Shown: positions 8,601 through 16,211 of the stretch, piece by piece
How the letters are laid out: every line of letters starts with the position of its first letter
Numbering within the stretch: the stretch's first letter is position 1
Origin: an uncultured Eubacteriales bacterium
GTDB taxonomy: Bacteria > Bacillota > Clostridia > TANB77 > CAG-508
NCBI GenBank assembly: GCA_949288185.1
Contig: CASEIZ010000050.1
Location: 1 to 35,019 of the forward strand
Direction: 5' to 3'
Length of the DNA stretch: 35,019 nucleotides
Made by a program: the position numbers and the translations under genes
Notes under the pieces: generated by a model
What the model saw: only the letters and a program-made list of their open reading frames with translations
Told to the model about the DNA's origin: nothing
The model's database searches: none

Positions 8601-9165
8601 TAAGAACTTAAAAGATAGATATGATTTCATGTGTGAACAAAGAGTAGACTTGGAAAGTACAATGGCAAAATTAAGAAAAATTATTTCAGATATGACAAGT
8701 ATTATGAAAGAACAATTCAAAGAAAAATTTGAGATGATTAACAAAAATTTTGCAGAAGTATTTAAAGAATTATTTGGTGGAGGAACTGCAAGTTTGCGAT
8801 TAGAAGATAAAGACAATATATTGGAATGTGGAATAGAAATAACGGTACAACCACCAGGAAAGAAATTACAAAACATGATGTTATTATCTGGAGGAGAAAA
8901 AGCATTTACAGCCATTGCCTTATTATTTGCGATTCTAAAAATTAATCCAGCACCATTCTGTGTATTAGACGAGATAGAAGCAGCTTTAGATGATGTTAAT
9001 GTTTATCGATATGCAGAATATTTAAAGAAATTTTCTAAAAATACGCAATTTTTAGTCATTACACATAGAAAAGGAACAATGGAAGCAGCAGATACGGTTT
9101 ATGGAATTACCATGGAGGAAAATGGTATATCAAAATTGTTATCTATGAAATTAAAAAATAATTAA
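5614..9165 (+). CDS. smc: Chromosome partition protein SMC
   Basis: 1183 residues, the usual size of bacterial SMC, the ATPase that with ScpA and ScpB organises and segregates the chromosome. Order of parts: Walker A GPNGSGKSN (31-39), long coiled coil rich in Lys and Glu (about 170-510), hinge (about 520-670, with GVIGIASDVI, GRTVIVQDM and NPSGAITGGS), second coiled coil (about 680-1010), signature LSGGEKA (about 1090) and Walker B FCVLDEIEAALDD (about 1113). All ATPase motifs are intact. ATG 5614 is supported by AAGGAG a few bases upstream. It is likely co-transcribed with ppaC through the palindrome. The commonly adjacent ftsY and rnc are absent here. Confidence 0.98.
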   Translation: MYLKRLELQGFKSFADKTVLEFMPGITSVIGPNGSGKSNISDAIRWVLGEQSMKSLRGSKSLDIIFAGTQNRKSLGFAEASLVFDNTDGSLPIEYTEVTVTRKIYRSGETGYYINKVPCRLKDVLELFMDTGIGKDGYSIIGQGKIDEILSNKSEDRRHIFEEAAGIVKYRVRKAESEKKLEHAKLNLLRINDILAEIETNIEPLKIQAEKAKKYLNLREELKNIEIGLFLYNIEKYKKELEDIVKDEEIYKNQCNDEEGRLERIKALKEELKSEIDHITESIEEMSNLGFESKKEIEMLNSDINVSNTRIENNKQNKERFEKEIEELTTRIQELEEEKKQKEEKKENLKQNREKFAKELEEKEKELAEITKKLSSKELEMEEHKKTVEENTDKKYELQASISEQDINYQNYQKRQIQIKNEMTGNISELDNTRMKKEEIAKEFYDIESKRNKILTDLEEVNKEKQEADRKIKDFDSKINMLSGEKRVKESKLKFLIETEKEKEGYIKSVKTLLKDCETTKELGKGMHGVLANIIEVPEEYQTAIEMCLGSSLQNIVTENEEDAKRLIEHLRKHNLGRASFLPITSVKGKKLDRIKGKNTGVIGIASDVIRYSKKYENIILNLLGRTVIVQDMETAIRVAKDNGYSFRIITVEGDVINPSGAITGGSIAKKTVNILGRGREIEKLQKEIKKLEEQIQKLEQEKETYQESIEHVLEKASSFEKELQEIEITYATGKEKINSIEENITRIETRLNKLKEESKKLEEQKEQSMKNKTDFQEKIQAINVENEKLKKIITEFAELNKDNQKYVDDLNFDITNLKISVSSFDESETSIEEIQERIHSEIESTNRSIENKKTQIEQIKQDNFNLEKAIEEIKEKIEKIKEEVKNSGSKIEELKEKRIQKNEKLAEQEQEINSKLKIIEELKAQMVKVDVKKTKLEEDINGIINKMWEEYELTPNNVVDYRKPENIQLTQKKVKDLRNEIKELGSVNVDSIEEYKNLKDRYDFMCEQRVDLESTMAKLRKIISDMTSIMKEQFKEKFEMINKNFAEVFKELFGGGTASLRLEDKDNILECGIEITVQPPGKKLQNMMLLSGGEKAFTAIALLFAILKINPAPFCVLDEIEAALDDVNVYRYAEYLKKFSKNTQFLVITHRKGTMEAADTVYGITMEENGISKLLSMKLKNN

Positions 9166-9175
9166 AAAATTGAAC

Positions 9176-9210
9176 GAACGGAAGAGGTGAACCCTTCCGT
9201 TCTTTCAGTT
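9176..9210. terminator. Bidirectional intrinsic terminator between smc and the leftward gene
   Basis: GAACGGAAG (9176-9184, counting the stem from 9176) pairs with CTTCCGTTC (9194-9202). A T-rich run follows on the plus strand. On the minus strand the stem is followed by a run of T (the A stretch at 9163-9170). Confidence 0.8.
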
Positions 9211-9225
9211 TTTGTTGCTACAGTT

Positions 9226-9690
9226 TTAAATAGTTTCTGGAATATAGATTACAATCCGATACACTTTCTTAATCTCTTTATAAGCATCTTTAAATAGAGA
9301 AATATAGTGCTTTTCTACGGTAATAACAGTCTTTTCATCATCATCTAGTATAGGACGTGAGTGAAAATCATCCGGAAATTGACTCCGATTCCAATTGTGT
9401 TCGATTACGGTTAATCCAGCTTTCCCCAATAAAACTTTACCATTTTCCCGTACATACGAGACATGAGATTTAGAAAAATCGGGCTCACACCAAATCAGTG
9501 TTAATTCCTTTTGCATTTCTTCAGCAGAGTGGATTAATTGCAGATTATATTGGACATTGATATCGAGCTTTTTTACAATCATATCAATCTCTTTATCAGA
9601 TAAAAGGCCTTTTGATTTTTTCTTCAGTCCTGCTGCTAGTCTGCTTCTCCTTTCTTTATAAGAAAGATTTTTAAACCGCGCTTCTTTCAT
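9226..9690 (-). CDS. Hypothetical protein, composition unlike neighbours
   Basis: 154 residues, no recognised family. ATG 9690 is chosen because AAAGGAG lies eight bases upstream; the longer reading from 9720 lacks a ribosome site. The N-terminus is basic (ERRSRLAAGLKKKSKG). The middle is mixed charged and aromatic with WCEPDF and HNWNRSQFPDD. The C-terminus ends in a hydrophobic strand (VYRIVIYIPETI). There is no signal peptide or membrane helix. Codon use is more GC-rich (CGC, TCC, GCC) than in flanking genes, as also in the genes at 23160 and 32730, which hints at transfer or different expression. It has its own promoter with a palindrome and a 108-base structured leader. Confidence 0.6.
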   Translation of the reverse strand: MKEARFKNLSYKERRSRLAAGLKKKSKGLLSDKEIDMIVKKLDINVQYNLQLIHSAEEMQKELTLIWCEPDFSKSHVSYVRENGKVLLGKAGLTVIEHNWNRSQFPDDFHSRPILDDDEKTVITVEKHYISLFKDAYKEIKKVYRIVIYIPETI

Positions 9691-9720
9691 TATAGCAACT
9701 CCTTTCTGCCATTTAGGCAA

Positions 9721-9782
9721 CTATCGCACAATTAACATTCTAGCACGATAGACTACATAGGTCATCTAATATACTTATGACC
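9721..9782 (-). other. Structured 5' leader of the leftward hypothetical gene
   Basis: Two short hairpins lie between the predicted start site (about 9798) and the gene: CTATCG (9721-9726) with CGATAG (9746-9751), and GGTCAT (9760-9765) with ATGACC (9777-9782). No known riboswitch was recognised. Confidence 0.35.
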
Positions 9783-9804
9783 ATAACGCTAGGTACTTGT
9801 TCTT

Positions 9805-9833
9805 ATATTATCATGCTTTATTTCATAAAGCAA
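9805..9833 (-). promoter_or_regulatory. Leftward promoter with palindromic operator-like spacer
   Basis: Reverse-strand TTGCTT (9828-9833), a 17-base spacer and TAATAT (9805-9810). GCTTTAT (9815-9821) and ATAAAGC (9825-9831) form a palindrome overlapping the spacer and the -35 box, a plausible repressor site. Confidence 0.55.
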
Positions 9834-9951
9834 TGAAAAAGCCAAAATAAAATTAGTTTATATAGACAAATTATTATATCATTTTACAAGACTCAATAAT
9901 AATTAACAAAATACCAGAAATTGTTGCCCAAATGTTGTCAAGGAAGATGTA

Positions 9952-10001
9952 TTTTAACACAATAAAAAATGTTAAAACATAGTAATAAAAATAGACTATG
10001 T
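9952..10001. other. Two adjacent AT-rich hairpins in the long intergenic region
   Basis: TTTTAACA (9952-9959) pairs with TGTTAAAA (9970-9977), and ACATAGT (9977-9983) pairs with ACTATGT (9995-10001). They lie between the leftward promoter and the large palindrome at 10041. No gene is seen in 9691-10298. Function unknown. Confidence 0.35.
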
Positions 10002-10040
10002 GAATACAATTAGAAAAAACGAAGGACAAGATAATGTCTG

Positions 10041-10272
10041 TTTCCGTTTCGATATTTTAGCAGGTGAGGTGGTATGTATTATTTTTTGAATGTATTGACG
10101 AATGTGCCGTGGAGTAGATGTATAAATTCTTAGTTTTTAATAAGTGAGGAAGCGCGAACAGCGAGAGGCTCGCTTATTAAAAACTTAGAAGTTATCATCT
10201 ATGAAGCAAGCCGAGGAAATCATGAAAAAAATAATACATACCACCTCACCTGCTAAAATACCGAAACGGAAA
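10041..10272 (-). repeat. Large double-palindrome element, copy A (reverse orientation)
   Basis: The outer arms 10041-10087 and 10226-10272 are complementary over 47 bp with one mismatch. The inner arms (about 10126-10147 and 10168-10190) form a second stem carrying, on the reverse strand, TCTAA (10185-10189) opposite TAAGA (10128-10132). The reverse-strand internal loop holds TTCCTCGGCTT (10208-10218) and CACATTCGTCA (10096-10106), matching copy C although all stem sequences differ. A 10-bp sub-stem (about 10115-10124 with 10192-10201) lies between. It sits directly upstream of the ATPase gene but is oriented toward the leftward gene. Confidence 0.85.
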
Positions 10273-10298
10273 AATATCATACAAAGGAGAGAAAGTAT

Positions 10299-12917
10299 AT
10301 GTGGAAAACACTTAGAAAAGAAGAAGTTGAAAAAACACTTAACACTGATTTTCGTAACGGACTAAGTGATAGTGAAGTTTTAAAAAGGCAAAATCAATAT
10401 GGAAAAAATGAATTAGAAAATAGCAAAAAAGAAGGAATTATTATTAAATTTTTCAAACAATTTAATGATTTTATGATTATTATCTTAATTATGGCATCAA
10501 TTGTATCAGCAGGTGTATCGTGGTATCAGGGAGAAAATGACTATATGGATTCTATCATTATTATAGCGATTGTTGTATTAAATGCCATGATGGGAGTTTT
10601 ACAAGAAGCAAAAGCAGAAAAATCAATTGAAAGTTTGAAAAAAATGACACCACAAATGTCAAAAGTCATTCGAAATGGAAAAGAAATAGAAGTACCATCA
10701 GAAACTTTAACGGTAGGAGATGTGGTAATTCTAGAAGCCGGAAATCGTGTACCAGCAGATTGTAGAATGATAGAAAATTTTAATTTTAAGGTAGAAGAAT
10801 CTAGTTTAACAGGAGAAACAGAAGCTGTTGAAAAAGATGGAACAGCAATTTGCAAAAAAGGAATACCATTAGGAGATATTATCAATATGGTATTTATGGG
10901 AAGTACAGTTGTCAATGGACATGCAAAAGTTGTGGTAACAGAAATTGGAATGAGTACAAAGGTTGGAAAAATTGCCAATATGATTATTGAAAATGAATCA
11001 CCAGAAACACCAATTCAAAAGAAATTAAATCAAGTAGGAAAAATATTAGGTGTGATTTGTTTAATGATTTGCTTAGTGATTTTTGTCATAGGAATTATCA
11101 AAAAAATACCACCAATGGAGATGTTTATGACATCTGTTGGATTAGCTGTGGCAGCCATACCAGAAGGTCTGCCAGCAATCGTTACCATTATGCTATCAAT
11201 CGGTGTAACCAAGATGGCAAAACGAAATAGTATTATTCGAAAATTACCAGCAGTTGAGACATTAGGAAGTAGTAATGTGATTTGTTCAGATAAAACAGGA
11301 ACATTAACACAAAATAAAATGAAGGTCGTAGAAATTAAAGCAGAAAATCCCAATTTTGCAATGGAATTAGCAACCATGTGTACAGATAGCAAGTTAGAAA
11401 TAAACAATGGAAAAGTAGAGGTGGTCGGAGAGCCTACAGAAATGGCATTAGTAGAAGCAGCATATATAAACAAATTGGACAAAAACAAATTGTACCAATC
11501 TATGCCAAGAGTAAATGAAATTCCATTTGATTCAACTAGAAAAATGATGACAACCATACATAAATTAGAAAATGGGAAATATAGAGTGATAACGAAAGGG
11601 GCACCAGATGTATTATTAAATAAATGTATAGGAGTTTATAAAGAAAAAATAACAAAAGAAAATGAGAAAATGGCAAATAAAGCTCTAAGAGTAATTGCTG
11701 TGGCATATAAAGACATCAATCAGTTACCAAATAAAATAGAAAGTAGTAGCATTGAAAATAATTTAAATTTTGTAGGACTCATTGGCATGATAGATCCTCC
11801 AAGAGAAGGGGTTAAAGAGGCGGTAGAAACTTGTAAAAAAGCAGGTATCAAAACAGTCATGATAACAGGAGACCATATTGCAACTGCAAAAGCCATTGCA
11901 GAAAAGATAGGGATATTTTCGAAAAACGATAAAGCAATCATAGGAGAAGAACTAGATAAACTAAATCAAGAAAATTTTGAAAGAGAAATTCAAAACTATA
12001 CCGTTTTTGCAAGAGTAACCCCTGAGCATAAAGTGAGAATTATAAAAGCATGGCAAAAAAAAGGCGCAGTTGTAGCCATGACAGGAGATGGTGTAAATGA
12101 TAGTCCAGCATTAAAAAGTGCAGATATTGGAATTGCCATGGGAAAAGGTGGGACAGATGTTGCAAAAAATGCAGCAGATATGATTTTAGTAGATGACAAT
12201 TTTGTAACCATTGTAGATGCTGTAAAACAGGGAAGAAATATTTATGATAATATTAGAAAAGCGATTCATTTTTTAATTGCAACAAATATAGGAGAAATTG
12301 TAACTATTTTTATGGGCTTGGTTTTAGGACTTCAATCACCATTACTGGCTATACAATTACTATGGATTAATTTAGTGACAGATTCTTTACCTGCAATTGC
12401 TATAGGATTAGAACCACCTGAAAAAGACATTATGGAAAGAACACCAGTGGATTCGAAAAAAGGAATATTTGCAGATGGATTATGGAGTAAAATCGTATTA
12501 GAAGGTATTATGATAGGCATGCTTACATTAATTGCATTCAGTATCGGAAATAAATATTATGGAGTAGAAGTTGGAAGAACAATGGCATTTATCAGTATGG
12601 GAATATTAGAACTTGTCCACAGTTTTAACATAAAAAGTGAAAAATCCATTTTTAAAGTTGGGATATTAGAAAATAAATTCTTGATAGGAAGTTTTATACT
12701 TGGAATTTTTGTACAGACGATTGTGGTGTTTATTCCAGCTTTGGCAAATATATTTAATGTAACGAATTTGACTTCAACACAATGGATGATAACATTAGGC
12801 ATTTCTATATTGCCAATACCAATTATGGAATTACAGAAGAAAATGAATCAAATGACTGTAAAAAAAGAGAAAAAAATATTGATAAAACATACCATTCATG
12901 AAGGAAATAAAGGATAA
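10299..12917 (+). CDS. P-type (IIA-like) calcium-transporting ATPase
   Basis: 872 residues with the full P-type layout: an N-terminal cation-ATPase domain; actuator loop SLTGETEAV; M4 motif AAIPEGLPAIVTI; phosphorylation site CSDKTGTLT with Asp331; hinge motif MTGDGVNDSPALKSADIGIAMG (about 594-615); and C-terminal helices with ATNIGEIVTIFMG and LLWINLVTDSLPAIAIG. These intramembrane residues match SERCA/PMCA-like bacterial calcium pumps that export Ca2+ from the cytosol. AAGGAG precedes the ATG. No clear sigma-A promoter is visible between the element at 10041-10272 and the gene, so transcription may start upstream of or within that element. The exact ion is inferred from family. Confidence 0.9.
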   Translation: MWKTLRKEEVEKTLNTDFRNGLSDSEVLKRQNQYGKNELENSKKEGIIIKFFKQFNDFMIIILIMASIVSAGVSWYQGENDYMDSIIIIAIVVLNAMMGVLQEAKAEKSIESLKKMTPQMSKVIRNGKEIEVPSETLTVGDVVILEAGNRVPADCRMIENFNFKVEESSLTGETEAVEKDGTAICKKGIPLGDIINMVFMGSTVVNGHAKVVVTEIGMSTKVGKIANMIIENESPETPIQKKLNQVGKILGVICLMICLVIFVIGIIKKIPPMEMFMTSVGLAVAAIPEGLPAIVTIMLSIGVTKMAKRNSIIRKLPAVETLGSSNVICSDKTGTLTQNKMKVVEIKAENPNFAMELATMCTDSKLEINNGKVEVVGEPTEMALVEAAYINKLDKNKLYQSMPRVNEIPFDSTRKMMTTIHKLENGKYRVITKGAPDVLLNKCIGVYKEKITKENEKMANKALRVIAVAYKDINQLPNKIESSSIENNLNFVGLIGMIDPPREGVKEAVETCKKAGIKTVMITGDHIATAKAIAEKIGIFSKNDKAIIGEELDKLNQENFEREIQNYTVFARVTPEHKVRIIKAWQKKGAVVAMTGDGVNDSPALKSADIGIAMGKGGTDVAKNAADMILVDDNFVTIVDAVKQGRNIYDNIRKAIHFLIATNIGEIVTIFMGLVLGLQSPLLAIQLLWINLVTDSLPAIAIGLEPPEKDIMERTPVDSKKGIFADGLWSKIVLEGIMIGMLTLIAFSIGNKYYGVEVGRTMAFISMGILELVHSFNIKSEKSIFKVGILENKFLIGSFILGIFVQTIVVFIPALANIFNVTNLTSTQWMITLGISILPIPIMELQKKMNQMTVKKEKKILIKHTIHEGNKG

Positions 12918-13031
12918 AATGTAATCTATTTATTGTTAATTGGAGAAATTTTTTAAATCATGTAAAAAATTTAGTCATATTATTTTAGGTCTGAGCATAC
13001 AATATAGTGTAATCGTAAAGGGGGTGCTTAT

Positions 13032-13487
13032 TTGGGACAAACAATACCGAATAAATGGAAAAAGCATCTTGTATTAGTAGAATTTGGACTAAATTCTATC
13101 AAATATAGTCATAGTATTGAACAAGTGTGGAATTGTAGTCATAGAGAGATCGAAAGATTTAATAAGGATTCTAAAGTTGTTTATTTACGTGCTTCTAGAG
13201 AAGGATGGGCTAGACGTTATCATATAGATGACTTGAGAGTAACATCTATGCTAGACAAAGACAAAGTGATAAAAGGTTTTATACAAACAGTAAGAGGGAT
13301 TGAATCTAAGAAAGAAAAGATAGAAGAATTTGAAACATATTTAAAAGAAATAGGCATACATGAACTTTGCTTAGAATATATGCTATCGCAGAAAGGATTT
13401 TCTTTTATTGATTGGGATACAAGTAATGATAAAAAAGTGATTGATAGTGTATTTTCTACAAAAGAAAAGAGTAATTTGGTAAGATGA
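13032..13487 (+). CDS. Hypothetical protein (TTG start)
   Basis: 151 residues. The TTG at 13032 is supported by a GGGGGTG ribosome site about six bases upstream; no nearer ATG fits. It is soluble, with no membrane helix or signal peptide. Visible features are LVLVEFGLNSIKYSHSIEQVW, VYLRASREGWARRYHIDDL and a charged helix ESKKEKIEEFETYLKEIG. I do not recognise a family. It ends 9 bases before the phosphatase-fusion gene, so the two are probably co-translated and may work together. Confidence 0.6.
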   Translation: MGQTIPNKWKKHLVLVEFGLNSIKYSHSIEQVWNCSHREIERFNKDSKVVYLRASREGWARRYHIDDLRVTSMLDKDKVIKGFIQTVRGIESKKEKIEEFETYLKEIGIHELCLEYMLSQKGFSFIDWDTSNDKKVIDSVFSTKEKSNLVR

Positions 13488-13496
13488 GGTTTTTTT

Positions 13497-14540
13497 ATGT
13501 TATATGTAATTAGACATGGTAAGACAGATTGGAATTTAAAGAATAAAATCCAGGGAAGAGCAGATATTCCATTAAATGCTTTTGGTATTCAGGAAGCAAA
13601 AATAACAAAAGAACTATTAAAACAAATTCATTTTTATAAAATTATTTCATCTCCATTAATTCGAGCCAAAAAAACAGCAGAAATTATTAGCAATTGTGAA
13701 ATTCCTGTTATTACAGATTTAAGAATAATAGAAAGAGATTTTGGAGAATTTGAAGGATTAAACAAAGAGGATTTTGATTATTCTTCATTTTGGAATTATT
13801 CACTTAATAATAAATACATCAAAGCTGAAAATATTCAGCAATTATTAAATCGCGTTTACAATTTTTTAGATGAATATAAAGAAGTATATGAAAAAAATAA
13901 TGTACTTGTTGTAACACATTCTGGAGTGATTCCAGCAATTTGTTGTTACTTTAAAGGAATTCCTAAAAATAACAATATATTTACTTATAAAGATATGATT
14001 TACGAAATGTATGAAGCATTAAACCAAAGAGAGACACCAACAAAAGTGGTTCTTAGAATCAGTATGGATAAATGGCATATAGCGAAAATTGGATTATATC
14101 GATATGCTTTGCATTTTCCAGATGGGTATAAAATTAGTGTTGGGATTGCCCAGATATTTCATTCTAATTTAAAAGTCAATTTAAAAAATCCCAATATTGA
14201 CTTAGAACAATTAATAACACTTTTTGACAATGATATGAAATATAATTCTTTTAGTAATCCTTCACTAGTAAAAAATAAAAATGACGAATGGGGATTAGAT
14301 TTTTTAATTAGCTATAATGGAAATATTGCTACATGGGGAAATGAGCAGTTGTATGGTTTAAATAATTTATACACAGATTCCTATGAAAATATTATTTCTA
14401 ATATATATACCAATATCATCTCGTATTCTTTATTAGACAAAGGTTACTTTTATCGAACCAAGATAATTAGTGAAGTTAACCCATTAGCTGTACTTAGATC
14501 TAAAGCAATTCATAAAAGAAAAATAATTTACAAAAAATAA
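13497..14540 (+). CDS. Histidine phosphatase (phosphoglycerate mutase-like) fused to an unknown C-terminal domain
   Basis: 347 residues. Residues 1-165 are a branch-1 histidine phosphatase: RHG at 6-8 with the phospho-accepting His7, the conserved Arg56 region SSPLIRAKKTAEI, ERDFGEFEG with Glu79, and VVTHSGVI with His141. This catalytic set is complete. Stand-alone family members end here at about 160-210 residues. In this protein about 180 more residues follow (from about 166), with no family I recognise (for example DKWHIAKIGLYRYALHFPDG and LDFLISYNGNIATWGNEQLYG). There are no membrane segments. The substrate is unknown; the first domain alone could act on phosphosugars, phosphoglycerate or cofactor precursors. 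Confidence 0.75.
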   Translation: MLYVIRHGKTDWNLKNKIQGRADIPLNAFGIQEAKITKELLKQIHFYKIISSPLIRAKKTAEIISNCEIPVITDLRIIERDFGEFEGLNKEDFDYSSFWNYSLNNKYIKAENIQQLLNRVYNFLDEYKEVYEKNNVLVVTHSGVIPAICCYFKGIPKNNNIFTYKDMIYEMYEALNQRETPTKVVLRISMDKWHIAKIGLYRYALHFPDGYKISVGIAQIFHSNLKVNLKNPNIDLEQLITLFDNDMKYNSFSNPSLVKNKNDEWGLDFLISYNGNIATWGNEQLYGLNNLYTDSYENIISNIYTNIISYSLLDKGYFYRTKIISEVNPLAVLRSKAIHKRKIIYKK

Positions 14541-14550
14541 AGAAGAATGA

Positions 14551-14579
14551 TTGACGAATAAAAAATATAAGTATAGAAT
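14551..14579 (+). promoter_or_regulatory. Sigma-A promoter for the membrane protein gene
   Basis: TTGACG (14551-14556), a 17-base spacer and TAGAAT (14574-14579), about 58 bases before the GTG start. Confidence 0.7.
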
Positions 14580-14636
14580 AATAATATAAACTATAAGTAT
14601 AAGATAGTGATATCAAATATACGAGGGGGATAAAAA

Positions 14637-15188
14637 GTGAAAAAAATAGCAGTAAGTGTAATAAAATTAATTATAATTAATATTGCTCTTAATTTAATCA
14701 TTAATGTAGTAAAATATTTACTTGATGTAGAGATAAATGAAATTGTTGCTTATATAATTTATTTTGTAGAAAATTTAATAATTGTCTTTATAGCGGTAAA
14801 AATTTTATGGCAAAAATTCAATGTAGAAACTGTAAAGAAAATTGCATATATTCTTACCATTGTGTTAGTAATTTACAATATTTTCAGTGTTATGATGGCA
14901 ATGACACAATATGAAAAAAATTTAGCAAATATTAATTCTCAAAATAATATGATGAATAATAGTTCTTCTACAGAGATAGTTGAAGAAGGAATCATAGAAG
15001 ATGCTAACGAAGCGATGGAACAAGTTAGAGAAGCTGAAAAGGATGCCTATTATGCTTTATTAATTAGGTCAAATGGTGTAATTTATAATATAATCATTAT
15101 TGTATTATATTGTATTGTAGCACCAAAATGGTTTAAATCACAAAAGCAAGAAGTGCAAGATAATAAATATGATTTTTATAAAGACTAG
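14637..15188 (+). CDS. Hypothetical multi-spanning membrane protein (GTG start)
   Basis: 183 residues starting with GTG, supported by GAGGGGG at about 14623-14629. There are three hydrophobic segments in the first ~95 residues (about 8-28, 37-58, 68-90), then a polar Asn/Ser/Glu-rich stretch (about 95-140) and a fourth helix (about 148-165) ending in a charged tail. No family is recognised. It has its own promoter and is followed by the rpsF promoter, so it is probably monocistronic. Confidence 0.6.
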   Translation: MKKIAVSVIKLIIINIALNLIINVVKYLLDVEINEIVAYIIYFVENLIIVFIAVKILWQKFNVETVKKIAYILTIVLVIYNIFSVMMAMTQYEKNLANINSQNNMMNNSSSTEIVEEGIIEDANEAMEQVREAEKDAYYALLIRSNGVIYNIIIIVLYCIVAPKWFKSQKQEVQDNKYDFYKD

Positions 15189-15255
15189 TGTGAATAAGAC
15201 TAAATAAAATAGATAATGGAAAAGTCAAAAATACATGAAAAAACAGAAAAATATA

Positions 15256-15284
15256 TTGCATTATGAAAAAAAATATGATAAAAT
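15256..15284 (+). promoter_or_regulatory. Sigma-A promoter of the rpsF-ssb-rpsR operon
   Basis: TTGCAT (15256-15261), a 17-base spacer and TAAAAT (15279-15284). It gives a leader of about 115 bases. Confidence 0.7.
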
Positions 15285-15310
15285 AGCTGTGCTTTAAAGG
15301 TAGCATAGCT

Positions 15311-15387
15311 CTTTTTACATTATAGCAAATAACATTTCCTATAATGTAAAAAGAACAAATCTCGACTTGTGAAAAACACAGGTTATA
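15311..15387 (+). promoter_or_regulatory. Structured rpsF leader, possible S6-S18 autoregulatory site
   Basis: CTTTTTACATTATA (15311-15324) pairs with TATAATGTAAAAAG (15340-15353), a 14-bp perfect stem without a T run. A second hairpin ACTTGTG/CACAGGT lies at about 15365-15384. Ribosomal protein operons of this type are often autoregulated by an S6:S18-binding leader; I could not confirm the specific conserved bulge. Confidence 0.4.
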
Positions 15388-15407
15388 AATCCATAGGGAG
15401 GTGAAAG

Positions 15408-15695
15408 ATGATGAATAAATACGAAAGTATTATCATTGTTAATCCAAATGTTGATGAAGCAGGTTTAAAAGCTTTAGAAGAAAAATTTACAGGATTAATC
15501 AATGAAAATGGTAAAGTAGAATCAGTTGAAAACATGGGAAAAAGAAAATTAGCTTATGATATCAAAAAATTCAAAGAAGCTACATATATGTTATTCAACT
15601 TTGAAGCAAAACCAGAATTAATAGCTGAACTTGAAAGAGTTTACAGAATTACAGATGACATTATAAAATTTATTACAGTAAAAGTAGAAAAATAA
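15408..15695 (+). CDS. rpsF: Ribosomal protein bS6
   Basis: 95 residues, typical length. The family pattern is clear: KYESIIIVNPNVDEAGL near the start, the central MGKRKLAYDIKKFKEATYML and the end YRITDDIIKFITVKVEK. S6 binds 16S rRNA together with S18 in the small-subunit platform. GGAGG (15397-15401) serves either of two tandem ATG codons (15408 or 15411). It is first gene of the conserved rpsF-ssb-rpsR operon and is preceded by a structured leader. Confidence 0.97.
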   Translation: MMNKYESIIIVNPNVDEAGLKALEEKFTGLINENGKVESVENMGKRKLAYDIKKFKEATYMLFNFEAKPELIAELERVYRITDDIIKFITVKVEK

Positions 15696-15756
15696 GAAAA
15701 AAGAAATACTAAATAAAGAAGGGGCCTTTATTTAAAGTAAAGAAAGGTGATAAGAT

Positions 15757-16188
15757 ATGAATAAAGTAATTTTAATGGGAAGATTAACAAGAGATCCAGA
15801 AACAAGATATACACAAACAAGTAATACATTAGTATCTTCATTTAGTCTAGCAGTTAATAGAAGATTTGTAAGACAAGGAGAAGAAAGACAAGCAGATTTT
15901 ATTAACATTGTTGCATGGAGTAAATTAGGAGAATTTTGTAGCAAATACTTTAAGAAAGGTCAACAAGTAGGTGTTATTGGAAGAATTCAAACAAGAACTT
16001 GGGATGATGACCAAGGACAAAAACATTATGTGACAGAAGTTGTAGCAGAAGAAGCATATTTTGCTGATAGTAAAAGAGATGGTGAAACATCAAATAATAC
16101 AGCTTTTGAAAACACATTTGGAAATACAGCACCTGGAAGTATGGGAGCAGATTTTGAAATGTCTTCAAGTGATGACCTACCATTCTAA
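15757..16188 (+). CDS. ssb: Single-stranded DNA-binding protein
   Basis: 143 residues. The N-terminal OB fold (MNKVILMGRLTRDPETRYTQ, about 1-105) includes FINIVAWSKLGEF and GRIQTRTWDDDQGQKHY. A short acidic, Ser/Asn-rich linker follows, and the protein ends in the invariant tip DDLPF that recruits replication and repair partners. It coats single-stranded DNA in replication, recombination and repair. Position between rpsF and rpsR is the classic Firmicute arrangement. The ribosome site is AAAGGTG about nine bases before ATG. Confidence 0.97.
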   Translation: MNKVILMGRLTRDPETRYTQTSNTLVSSFSLAVNRRFVRQGEERQADFINIVAWSKLGEFCSKYFKKGQQVGVIGRIQTRTWDDDQGQKHYVTEVVAEEAYFADSKRDGETSNNTAFENTFGNTAPGSMGADFEMSSSDDLPF

Positions 16189-16211
16189 TTTGTTAGGGGG
16201 GAAAATAGAAA

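Noticed and set aside
5949..8915. Several long reverse-strand open frames opposite smc
   Set aside because: They have no ribosome sites and low-complexity translations; they are shadows of the coiled-coil codons.
10095..10125. ATPase promoter TTGACG with TATAAA inside copy A
   Set aside because: The spacer is about 20 bases, and TTGACG is part of the conserved loop motif.
10148..10167. GCGCGAAC shared by the terminal loops of copies A and C as a conserved motif
   Set aside because: It reads on the plus strand in both, whereas the copies are in opposite orientation by every other motif; likely coincidence or a flipped loop.
10041..10272. Invertible promoter flanked by inverted repeats
   Set aside because: The arms differ completely among the four copies, so no single recombinase site exists, and no recombinase gene is near.
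15285..15310. Leader hairpin AGCTGTGCT/AGCATAGCT before rpsF
   Set aside because: Its left arm starts right after the -10 box, before the expected transcript start, so it would not be fully transcribed.
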